Assembly (NCBI GenBank): GCA_003508005.1
Contig: DNUE01000075.1
Location: 20,567-84,566 of the forward strand
Direction: 5' to 3'
From: Desulfobulbaceae bacterium
GTDB taxonomy: Bacteria; Desulfobacterota; Desulfobulbia; Desulfobulbales; Desulfobulbaceae
Length of the DNA stretch: 64,000 nt
Positions 45,043 to 52,523 of the stretch are shown here, one piece after another; position 1 is the first letter of the stretch; every line of letters begins with the position of its first letter. The notes under the pieces were generated by a model. It did not search any database and had not been told where the DNA came from. It worked only from the letters and a program-made list of their open reading frames with translations. Made by a program: the position numbers and the translations under genes.

Positions 45043-48000
45043 TCAGTTACCGTGTGCCGAGAGTAATTCTGTCAGGCCGGTCAGGACCCGCTCCATGCGC
45101 ATGCCGCGTGATCCCTTGAGCAGCACCCAGTCCCCCTGCCTGATTTTTTGTTGCTCGATAAGCTGCGCCAGCCAGCGGGCCGCTTCGTCGGTGTCAACGC
45201 ATTCCTTGATCCGGTTTTTGCCCATCCCGCCCGCCCTGGCCGCTTCCGCCACCACTGCCGCATGCTCGCCGGTCACCGCGAGGTAATCAAGCCCGAGCTC
45301 CGCCGCGAGCTCGCCGATCTGGCGATGCGCGGCAGGCGCGCTCTCCCCGAGTTCGAGCATGTCCCCGAGGACGGCAGCCCTTCGGCAGTTCCTGCCGAAG
45401 GTACTGGCCGTGCGCAGGGCGGCGGCCATGGATCCCGGATTGGCGTTGTAGGCATCGTTCAGCAGGGAAATTCCCCCGGGCAGCCGAACGATCTGCAGAC
45501 GCTTGTCCCCTGAACGGTAGGCGGCCAACCCCCTGGCGATGACCTCCGGGGCGATGCCCGCCGCAGTGGCGATGGCTGCGGCAGCGGCACAGTTGCCGAC
45601 ATTGTGGGCGCCGGTAGCCGGGACAGAAAGCCGCCGTTGCCAGGTGCCGATATGCAGGGTAAAGCGCATGCCAACCTCGCCCAGGCTGACCATCCTGGTC
45701 ACCCGCACCTCCGGCCTGCATTTCCGTCCCGATGAGGTTACCGCAAAGGTGACGCTCCTGCCTCCAAACCGTCGGGCCAAGGCACGGATACGCCTATCGT
45801 CGCAGTTGACGATCCGAATCCCGTCTCGCCGCATGGCGGCAAACAGCTCGCCCTTGGCCCGGGCCACGCCGTCGATACTGCCCAGCCCCTCCAGATGGGC
45901 GGCCTGGACATTGGTAATGCAGCCAATATCGGGATCTGCTGCCTCGGTAAGGCGCCGGATCTCACCCGGCCGGTTCATTCCCATCTCCAGGACCGCCACC
46001 CGGTGCCCGGCATTGACCTGCAGCAGTGTACGGGGCAGCCCCACCAGGTTATTGAGGTTGCCTTCGGTTTTCAATACCGCTTCTGAAGCGGCCGCACCAT
46101 ACTGCATATTGATAATTGCCGCAGCCATTTCCTTGACCGTGGTTTTCCCCGAGCTGCCGGTGATCGCAATCACCTGTATCTGCGACGAAAGCAGGTTTTT
46201 CCGGTAACGCGCCAGCTCCCCGTAGGCGTGAAGGGTATCCTGCACCTGGATGATGGCCACCCGCTGATCCGCGACCGTGCATGGTTTGCCGACGACCAGC
46301 GCCGCGGCGCCTTTCTCGACCGCGGTGTTCACAAATTCATGTCCGTCAAAATTGTCGCCCTGGAGGGCTAGGAAGATATCGCCCAGCCTAATCGTCCTGG
46401 TGTCCGTAGAGATATCGCCCAGCAGCAACGCCTCTCCCTGCTGGCGCAGTGTGCCCGAGGTCGCCCGCAGCAGACGCTCCACGGTCCAGCGCAGCATACC
46501 GTTCTTGGCCTCCAGCCGGTCGTCGAAAAAATGTTTGCCCGTGGCGGTGATCTGGTAGGTTTCATGCCCCTTCCCTGCGATGAGCACCACATCCTGCCCG
46601 CAGGTTAGGGCGCAAGCCTCGTGAATTGCCTGCCGCCTGTCCGGCATTACGCTGTATTTCGCGGGTTGAGGGCCGCCGGCAAACAGACCGGCCGACGCCA
46701 CCTTCGTCACTCCCGTTTGCCGAACCCCTGTCTCAATCTCGCTGAGGATCGTTGCCGGGTCCTCGGAGCGGGGGTTGTCGGAGGTTATGACAATGCGGTC
46801 CGCTAACTCGGCGGCAGCCTTTCCCATCATCGGCCTCTTTCCACGATCCCGGTCTCCGCCGCAGCCGAAGACGCAGAAAAGACGGCCCGGGGTTACCGGC
46901 CGCAGGGTTCGCAGCACGTTCTCCAGGGCATCCGGAGTGTGGGCGTAATCGACAAAGACCATGGGCCGGCTGGTCTCGCCCGCGCCGGAAGGCAGCTGAA
47001 CCCGCTCAAGTCGACCTGGCACCTGCCCCACCCCCTGCAGGCCACGGACAATGTGCCCAGGCGGCAACCCCAGTGCGACCCCGACGCCGGCCGCGGCCAG
47101 CATGTTCAGAATATTATGGCCGCCAATCAGGTGGGAACTCAGCGGCAGACGTTCGCCGCCCAGAAAAAAATCGGCCTGGAAGCCGTGCGGTCCCTGGGCG
47201 CAGTTGACCGCACGGACCAGGCAGTCGTCGCTCAGGCCGCAGGCGAAAAATGTCCTGCCCCGCCGACCGGGCGCAAAGTCGGTAAAGCTTTGCTGCCGGA
47301 GGGTGGCGATCAGTTGCCGGCTCCAGCCCCCAGAAGGACCAGCCGCGCCGTACTCCGGTCCGATGACGATTACCGCTGCGCCGTCCGGCTCGAGCAATTC
47401 GGTGAACAGAAGCTGTTTGGCGGCAAAATACGCCTCCATGCTGCCGTGAAAATCCAGGTGATCCCGGCTCAGGTTGGTGAACACCCCAACCGCGAAGCGC
47501 AGGCCGGCCAGACGCTGCTGGACCAAGGCATGGGAGGAGACTTCCATGACCACATGGGTGACACCCCTGTCCCGCATCTCCCGCAGCAATGCCTGCAGTT
47601 CCATCGGTTCAGGGGTGGTCAGGGGGGCAGCACGCACCACGGAACGGCCCTCTGCGTCCGCATACCGGTAGTTGACCGTGCCGATCACACCGACTTGCTT
47701 TCCCTGGGCGCGCAGCATTTCCTCGATGATCCAGGAGGTCGTGGTCTTGCCGTTGGTCCCGGTCAGGCCGATCAAAGTCAGTTCGCCGGCCGGATTGGCG
47801 AAGAAGGCGGCGGCAAGCTGTCCGTAGGCCAGGTGGCTGTCAGCAACCCTGATGACCGGTGTATCGCCCGCGGCCGGCACCTCCTGTTCCGCCACCACGG
47901 CGCAGCAGCCCATGCGCACCGCCTTTTCCGCATAGGCATGCCCGTCCTCTTTGGCCCCGCGCAGGGCGACATAAATGCTTCCCGGCCGGACCTTTCGGGA

Positions 48001-48096
48001 ATCACTGGTCACCGCGGAAACGTCACGGTCGGGGATCTCGGCCGGCTCGACCCCGGGGCAGGTTATTGCGCTCAGCAGCTGATGCAGGGTAGTCAT
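45043..48096 (-). CDS. murE/murF: MurE-MurF fusion: UDP-MurNAc-tripeptide and -pentapeptide ligase
   Basis: One uninterrupted frame of 1017 residues encodes two Mur ligases that are normally separate. The MurE part (1 to about 530) has the P-loop LIGLTGTNGKTTTSW near 112 and DHLDFHGSMEAYFAAK near 212. Its DNPR motif (SDNPRSEDP, residues 440-443) specifies meso-diaminopimelate as the substrate, and it ends with HETYQITATGKHFFDDRLEA. MurF starts about 10 residues later (TVERLLRATSGTL, DISTDTRTIRLGDIFLALQG), with its P-loop VIAITGSSGKTTVKEMAAAI near 655 and LLNDAYNANPGSMAAALRTA near 880. The start at 48096, after the FtsI stop at 48110 and with AGAAGGG ahead, is preferred over a start overlapping ftsI. 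The fusion could channel UDP-MurNAc-tripeptide between sites. Confidence 0.96.
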   Translation of the reverse strand: MTTLHQLLSAITCPGVEPAEIPDRDVSAVTSDSRKVRPGSIYVALRGAKEDGHAYAEKAVRMGCCAVVAEQEVPAAGDTPVIRVADSHLAYGQLAAAFFANPAGELTLIGLTGTNGKTTTSWIIEEMLRAQGKQVGVIGTVNYRYADAEGRSVVRAAPLTTPEPMELQALLREMRDRGVTHVVMEVSSHALVQQRLAGLRFAVGVFTNLSRDHLDFHGSMEAYFAAKQLLFTELLEPDGAAVIVIGPEYGAAGPSGGWSRQLIATLRQQSFTDFAPGRRGRTFFACGLSDDCLVRAVNCAQGPHGFQADFFLGGERLPLSSHLIGGHNILNMLAAAGVGVALGLPPGHIVRGLQGVGQVPGRLERVQLPSGAGETSRPMVFVDYAHTPDALENVLRTLRPVTPGRLFCVFGCGGDRDRGKRPMMGKAAAELADRIVITSDNPRSEDPATILSEIETGVRQTGVTKVASAGLFAGGPQPAKYSVMPDRRQAIHEACALTCGQDVVLIAGKGHETYQITATGKHFFDDRLEAKNGMLRWTVERLLRATSGTLRQQGEALLLGDISTDTRTIRLGDIFLALQGDNFDGHEFVNTAVEKGAAALVVGKPCTVADQRVAIIQVQDTLHAYGELARYRKNLLSSQIQVIAITGSSGKTTVKEMAAAIINMQYGAAASEAVLKTEGNLNNLVGLPRTLLQVNAGHRVAVLEMGMNRPGEIRRLTEAADPDIGCITNVQAAHLEGLGSIDGVARAKGELFAAMRRDGIRIVNCDDRRIRALARRFGGRSVTFAVTSSGRKCRPEVRVTRMVSLGEVGMRFTLHIGTWQRRLSVPATGAHNVGNCAAAAAIATAAGIAPEVIARGLAAYRSGDKRLQIVRLPGGISLLNDAYNANPGSMAAALRTASTFGRNCRRAAVLGDMLELGESAPAAHRQIGELAAELGLDYLAVTGEHAAVVAEAARAGGMGKNRIKECVDTDEAARWLAQLIEQQKIRQGDWVLLKGSRGMRMERVLTGLTELLSAHGN

Positions 48097-48109
48097 CGCC
48101 GGGACCCTT

Positions 48110-50008
48110 CTACTGCTTTGCTTCAAGGGTTAAGGTGCACTCGTTGACCCCATGCAATGGGGCGCCGGCGGGCGGATTCTGGCGGGTAATGCGGCCGGAG
48201 CCCTCTATGTTTACCAGAAGATGATAGGGGTTGAGTCGCTGCAGGCCCTTGCGCAGGCTCAGCCCGGTCACCTCCGGCATTTTCCCCTCCGCCAGACCTG
48301 CCGCGTCTGGCCGATCCTGATAATCTATTCTGCGGCTGATCAGAAACTGGGAATAATTTGCCGGGTCCTTTTCCGCAGGCGGCGCGGCGGCAGCATTCTC
48401 CTGCATGACAGCAAGGAGTGCCGGCAGCATCTTGCGCGCCAGGGCAACATCAATGCCTGCGCCGTCGGCCGCGGATTTCGAATTGAGAAGGGGATAGAGC
48501 TCGTCGCGCTGTGCCACGAGCAGCACGAGAAGGGACGGCGCCTTTGCCGGAATCACGCCCAGCAGCAGGTCCTGCATGACATAGCCATTGCGCTCCGCTG
48601 CCACGGTCATGCGTGCGGAGGATGCCGAATGGACGATCATCCCCTCCATGGACAGCGCGTTATCCAGGGCAACGGCCTGCGCAGTCTCAGCCGATCCGCC
48701 GCCAAAAAGATCCCGCCGCAACCTGATCCCCATTGCCGGCGATACGATCCGCCGGCGGGCGGCCGCATCAAACACTGCCGAGCGGGTAAACAGCTCCCTC
48801 GCTTCATGGGAATAAATCCCGGCAAGCACATGGGGAGAGAAATGCCAACCGCCATTGACCAGGCTGGCAGCGGCCAGAGCAAGCTGCAGGGCGTTGACGC
48901 CGGCGGCGGGCTCCTTTCCTGATTCTCCTTTGCCCTGATCATCATGGGCGCCTGCCATTGCGGGCACCGGTTGCCATGGCGCCGATGCCTCCGCCAGGCC
49001 GATCATCTCACCGAAGGCACGGACTTCATCTTCCCGGAGGCCATAGTCGAACGCCGCGACCGTTTGCGGCGGCAACGGATCGCCCAGTTCACCGTTTTTG
49101 GTCAGCGCCGCGGCCCTGACCAGAAAATCCCGGTACAGGGAGGGGTCAAGCCCTTCCTGAAAAATGCCAGCGCCGGTGACTTCGGACATTTGCCAGAAAT
49201 AATTGGGATTAAACGCGGGGCGCCCGGCCCAGGCCAGGACCGCGCCGGTCTTCACATTCAGGCAGAGTGCCAGACCCCTGCCGGCCTGCTTTGCCCGCAG
49301 ATACTCCTGCAGCTGACGCTCCGTCTCCTTTTGCAGCGCCAGGTCCACGGTCAGGACCGCGTCGACCTTCGCCCTGCCGATTACCTGCCTGCCATGCAAA
49401 TTTATTTCCGGCAGATTTTCGCTCCTGAATTCCCCGTGCTGCAGAAACAAATCGTATGCCCCCTCGACGCCGGCGAGCCCTATGCCGTCCCCGGTGTAGC
49501 CGATAAGACTCGCCGCCGCCTCATGCCCCGGATAAAACCGCTCCTCAACCGGCTTGGCATATACCCCGGCCAGCGGCTTAGCCAGCAGGGTCTTCACCTC
49601 ACGCGGCTCCAGATTGTCCGCCACCTTGATGACGTTGTGCCGCTGCTTCAACTTGCCCTCCAGGCCCGGGTGACGGGTCCCGGTAGCAACAGCGACCGCC
49701 TCGACCACCGCCGCCGGGTCGGTAACCTCTCCTGGCCGCACGTAAAGCGAATAGAGCTGGTAGCTGACCGCGAGTTCCCGGAATGCACGGTCATAAATCG
49801 TCCCCCTTAAAACGGCTTCAGCGGACGCAAGGTCCGCTGAACCTCCCCCGATTTTGTCGGCAGCCTGCCGGAAGATTCTACCGATATCCAGGAGGGAAGG
49901 AGGGTACCTGTACATTCCTACTCCGGCGGCTGCCAACAAAATGAGTAATAGTATTACACCATAGAGCCTGCGCGTTTTATGCGTCTGTTTCCGAACAACC
50001 CTGGACAT
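48110..50008 (-). CDS. ftsI: FtsI/PBP3-family class B penicillin-binding protein lacking catalytic motifs, with C-terminal PASTA domain
   Basis: The 632-residue protein has a basic tail, one transmembrane helix (LYGVILLLILLAAAGVGMY) and the class B dimerisation landmark RGTIYDRAFRELA near residue 68. FYPGHEAAASLIGYTGDG (159) and NVKTGAVLAWAGRPAFNPNY (251) are also class B landmarks, and a PASTA domain covers residues 577-632. The transpeptidase motifs are missing. The SxxK position (canonical EPGSTFKPF) reads LDPSLYRDF at 288-295, so the Lys base is Arg. No SxN motif lies in the 300-390 stretch, which is shortened. The KTGT position near 460 reads HSASSARM. The only other SxxK in the protein is in the PASTA tail. 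It occupies the standard ftsI slot, so it is probably a division scaffold rather than a working cross-linking enzyme. Confidence 0.9.
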   Translation of the reverse strand: MSRVVRKQTHKTRRLYGVILLLILLAAAGVGMYRYPPSLLDIGRIFRQAADKIGGGSADLASAEAVLRGTIYDRAFRELAVSYQLYSLYVRPGEVTDPAAVVEAVAVATGTRHPGLEGKLKQRHNVIKVADNLEPREVKTLLAKPLAGVYAKPVEERFYPGHEAAASLIGYTGDGIGLAGVEGAYDLFLQHGEFRSENLPEINLHGRQVIGRAKVDAVLTVDLALQKETERQLQEYLRAKQAGRGLALCLNVKTGAVLAWAGRPAFNPNYFWQMSEVTGAGIFQEGLDPSLYRDFLVRAAALTKNGELGDPLPPQTVAAFDYGLREDEVRAFGEMIGLAEASAPWQPVPAMAGAHDDQGKGESGKEPAAGVNALQLALAAASLVNGGWHFSPHVLAGIYSHEARELFTRSAVFDAAARRRIVSPAMGIRLRRDLFGGGSAETAQAVALDNALSMEGMIVHSASSARMTVAAERNGYVMQDLLLGVIPAKAPSLLVLLVAQRDELYPLLNSKSAADGAGIDVALARKMLPALLAVMQENAAAAPPAEKDPANYSQFLISRRIDYQDRPDAAGLAEGKMPEVTGLSLRKGLQRLNPYHLLVNIEGSGRITRQNPPAGAPLHGVNECTLTLEAKQ

Positions 50009-50012
50009 GAGT

Positions 50013-50372
50013 CTACAAACGGCGGACCTGCTCCTTCTTTGGCATAAAGAGGCGGTATTTCTGACCCGCGCGATCCAGGACCCTTTCCTTCGAGGTCAGG
50101 TTGGCCCTCGCTGCCAGCAGGGAGATATTTTCATTGCCGAAATGACTGCGCTCCGACTGGAGCTGCTCCAACCTGTTGACGGAGGAGTTGATCTGCCGAT
50201 GCATCAACTGGCTGAAGGCAAAGACGACTAAGAGGCTCAGACAGAGAATCAGGGTGACCAGCCTGGCCAGCCGCCGGGACATCGACCACTCGTAACGGGC
50301 TGAAACCTGCTGCCGGATACCAACAGAAAGTGCATGGCCCCTGAACATCCTGGATTGAATTCCTGCGATCAT
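50013..50372 (-). CDS. ftsL: Cell division protein FtsL
   Basis: This 119-residue bitopic protein has a basic N-terminus, one transmembrane helix (LARLVTLILCLSLLVVFAFS) and a short periplasmic coiled coil (INSSVNRLEQLQSERSHFGN). It closes with the hydrophilic RAGQKYRLFMPKKEQV. Primary sequence is weakly conserved in FtsL, but size, topology and position between rsmH and ftsI are diagnostic. GGAGGAG precedes the ATG at 50372. FtsL works with FtsB and FtsQ to activate FtsW-FtsI; here both halves of that target pair are missing or altered. Confidence 0.88.
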   Translation of the reverse strand: MIAGIQSRMFRGHALSVGIRQQVSARYEWSMSRRLARLVTLILCLSLLVVFAFSQLMHRQINSSVNRLEQLQSERSHFGNENISLLAARANLTSKERVLDRAGQKYRLFMPKKEQVRRL

Positions 50373-50430
50373 GATGACTCTCCTCCTCTTGTTGCCGCCA
50401 GGGCCCCTCGGGCGGGCCCCCGGAAAACGT

Positions 50431-51324
50431 CTATACCCGTTCCGCCACCCGCAGCTTAGCGCTGCGGGCGCGGGGATTCACTAACACTTCCTGCCGGCCC
50501 GGCAACACCGGCTTCCTGGTCACCACCTTGTAGTCCCTGCTGCCGGCAAAGGCCTGCTTGACGATCCTGTCCTCCAGGGAGTGAAAGGTGAGCACGCACA
50601 TCCGGGCGCCGGGGACCAGGACCGTCGGCGCCTCCGCCAGCACCTTGACCAGGTTGTTCAACTCCCTGTTGACCGCAATGCGCAGTGCCTGGAATACCCT
50701 GGTCGCCACGTGCATCTTCGGCGGATGAAACCTTCTGGGGATGGCCCTGGCGACGATCTCCGCCAGCTGGCGGGTGGTGGTCACCGGCTGGCTCTTCCGG
50801 GCCTCGACCAGGCGCGCGGCGATGCGGCGCGACTGCCGCTCCTCGCCAAAGTTGTAAAAGAGATCTGCCAGTTCTTCCGCCGACAGCCGGGCAATGAGCT
50901 GGGCCGCCGTTTCCCGCAGCCGCAGGTCCATCCGCATGTCCAGGGGCGCATCGGCCTGGAAGCTGAAGCCGCGCCCGGCCCGGTCAAGCTGCAGGGACGA
51001 GACCCCCAGGTCGAGCACCAGCCCGTGCACCGCCATTACGCCCTCCCCGGCCAGGCCGGCGACCAGATCGGCATAGTTGGCGCGGACGATCCGCAGCCGG
51101 TCGCCAAAGGAAGCAAGACGCCGGCGCGCCACGGCAATGGCCTCCTCGTCCCAGTCAAAGCCGATGACCCGGCCATCCGGGGCCGTTGCCTCCAGGATCC
51201 TCTGGGCATGCCCGCCCAGCCCCAGGGTGCCGTCCACATAGATCCTGCCCGGCGTCGGCTGGAGATGACCGACAACCTCGTCGACCAGTACGGAAACATG
51301 TTCATCGCCTGTCCCCTCCCCCAT
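50431..51324 (-). CDS. rsmH: 16S rRNA (cytosine1402-N4)-methyltransferase RsmH (MraW)
   Basis: The 297-residue SAM-dependent enzyme methylates C1402 in the ribosomal P site. It has the opening HVSVLVDEVVGHLQPTPG, the SAM-binding loop YVDGTLGLGGHAQRIL near residue 30 and GLVLDLGVSSLQLDRAGRGF near 100. The conserved C-terminal LTFHSLEDRIVKQAF lies near 245. It follows mraZ by 9 bases, the invariant start of dcw clusters. Confidence 0.97.
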   Translation of the reverse strand: MGEGTGDEHVSVLVDEVVGHLQPTPGRIYVDGTLGLGGHAQRILEATAPDGRVIGFDWDEEAIAVARRRLASFGDRLRIVRANYADLVAGLAGEGVMAVHGLVLDLGVSSLQLDRAGRGFSFQADAPLDMRMDLRLRETAAQLIARLSAEELADLFYNFGEERQSRRIAARLVEARKSQPVTTTRQLAEIVARAIPRRFHPPKMHVATRVFQALRIAVNRELNNLVKVLAEAPTVLVPGARMCVLTFHSLEDRIVKQAFAGSRDYKVVTRKPVLPGRQEVLVNPRARSAKLRVAERV

Positions 51325-51333
51325 GCCCGCGGC

Positions 51334-51822
51334 TTACAGGATACCCAGGGACGCGAGCCCCTGTTCAAAATCCTTGAACTTGTCTCGGGTGAGACGGGTC
51401 TCATTCTGCCAGGCGGTCTTGTCCCAGATCTCGAAATGGTCGAGCATCCCGTTCAGCACCACGTCCTTGTTCAGGCCGAACTCGGCGCGCAGCGTATTCG
51501 GCAGGAGAATTCTCCCCTGCCTGTCCAGTGGGCACTCGACCACCCCGGAGATGACGTAACGGTAAAAATCGGCGAATCCCGGAATGGCCGCCGCCTGGGC
51601 GTGGAGCTTGTCCTCCAGCTTCTGCCATTCCGCCACCGGATAGGCCTTCAGGCTCTTCTTCCAGTTGGTGACCATCAGGTTCTCGCTGTAGGCGTTCTGG
51701 AGGACCTCGCGGAACCGGGTGGGGATATTGAGGCGGCCCTTCTCGTCCAGGGCGTGCTCGGACCTGCTGCGAAAGCGGAACTCCGCAACGTGCTCCTGAA
51801 CCTGTCGGCCTGTCTCCACCAT
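51334..51822 (-). CDS. mraZ: Transcriptional regulator MraZ
   Basis: The 162-residue protein carries two AbrB-like SpoVT/MraZ repeats: residues about 17-60 (HALDEKGRLNIPTRFREVL) and about 90-140 (CPLDRQGRILLPNTLRAEFG). MraZ forms ring-shaped oligomers and binds repeats upstream of its own gene, regulating the dcw operon. It is the first gene of the cluster, with operator-like repeats directly ahead of its start. Length is slightly above the 140-150 typical of the family because of an N-terminal extension. Confidence 0.96.
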   Translation of the reverse strand: MVETGRQVQEHVAEFRFRSRSEHALDEKGRLNIPTRFREVLQNAYSENLMVTNWKKSLKAYPVAEWQKLEDKLHAQAAAIPGFADFYRYVISGVVECPLDRQGRILLPNTLRAEFGLNKDVVLNGMLDHFEIWDKTAWQNETRLTRDKFKDFEQGLASLGIL

Positions 51823-51825
51823 CGC

Positions 51826-51853
51826 TCCCCCTTTTGCCCCACTTTATACCACT
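51826..51853 (-). promoter_or_regulatory. MraZ operator: three 10-base-spaced GTGG/AGGGG units
   Basis: On the minus strand the sequence reads GTGGTATAAA, GTGGGGCAAA, AGGGGG in register every 10 bases, immediately ahead of the mraZ start. MraZ proteins bind direct TGGGN repeats with this helical-turn spacing, so autoregulation of the dcw operon is likely. Confidence 0.65.
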
Positions 51854-51861
51854 TTTATTTA

Positions 51862-51890
51862 GTTGTATTCCAACCGAAAGGGAGTGTCAA
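51862..51890 (-). promoter_or_regulatory. Sigma70 promoter of the dcw operon
   Basis: On the minus strand a perfect TTGACA (51885-51890), a 17-base spacer and TACAAC (51862-51867) lie just upstream of the operator repeats and mraZ. Initiation near 51855 would place the operators at the start of the transcript, as in other dcw clusters. Confidence 0.7.
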
Positions 51891-52523
51891 GAAGAAAATC
51901 CAGAATTTCAACAGGTTGGAACAGGGCTTGGGAGAAAAAAAGACACCACAACATATGGGGCATTTGCCCAAAAAACAACACAACAGCCAAGGGGTCAAAA
52001 AATCAGGAGAATACCTGGCGTTGTAAAAAGATATTGAATAATAACGATAATCTATGCAACGTGCGGCATGGCAGATTGTGGAGTTGACAGGGGCGGGCGA
52101 AAACCCCGGCCCCGCAAGGAAAAAACTGATGGGGCGCAAAGTGGGGTAAAGATTTCTCAAAAAAAAAATCAGAGGCAGGTCCTGCATGCACCCCGCCGCA
52201 AAACAAGAAGCGCGCAACCGCAAGGCCCCGGTTTCATCTTGTCCTTCCTGTTTGACTTGGCTGTTTTTTTCTCATATACTATTTATAGATTTATTACGAA
52301 ACGCATTACCCGCCGCAGAGCGTGATTGAAACCAGGAGAAGGATGAATGCGCCGCATCTTGCCCGAACCATTCCCCGTACGCCCGTCCCTGGACAATGCA
52401 ATCCCGTTCAATCCCTTTTTTTAAACGCACGAACCATTCGCACCCGGCACCCAGGAGGGCAGTGAACCGCCCCGCAAACAAGAACATGATTCAGTAACCC
52501 ATAAATACATGAAGAGGGAAAAG
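51891..52523. other. Divergent intergenic region between dcw and the beta-helix gene
   Basis: Beyond the dcw promoter, this stretch of about 630 bases holds the promoter of the beta-helix gene at 52252-52280 and a leader of roughly 235 bases. I found no riboswitch class, tRNA or IS in it. Short frames on both strands lack ribosome sites and similarity. Poly-T and poly-A runs are frequent (for example around 52150-52170 and 52265). Confidence 0.5.
52252..52280 (+). promoter_or_regulatory. Sigma70 promoter of the beta-helix gene
   Basis: TTGACT (52252-52257), a 17-base spacer and TATACT (52275-52280) form a near-consensus promoter. The hexamers are identical to those of the riboswitch-controlled gene at 20121. 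The leader to the ATG at 52524 is about 235 bases and is not a GEMM-type element. Confidence 0.7.

Noticed and set aside
48245..48260. SLRK in the FtsI-like protein as the catalytic SxxK
   Set aside because: It lies at residues 584-587 in the C-terminal PASTA domain, far from the transpeptidase core.
49247..49256. KTG triplet at residues 253-255 of the FtsI-like protein as a catalytic KTG motif
   Set aside because: This is the structural NVKTGAVLA strand that all class B PBPs have ahead of the SxxK, not the third catalytic motif.
52281..52523. Second riboswitch in the beta-helix leader
   Set aside because: The leader is long and the promoter similar to that of the riboswitch gene, but no GEMM-I core or other class I know could be matched.
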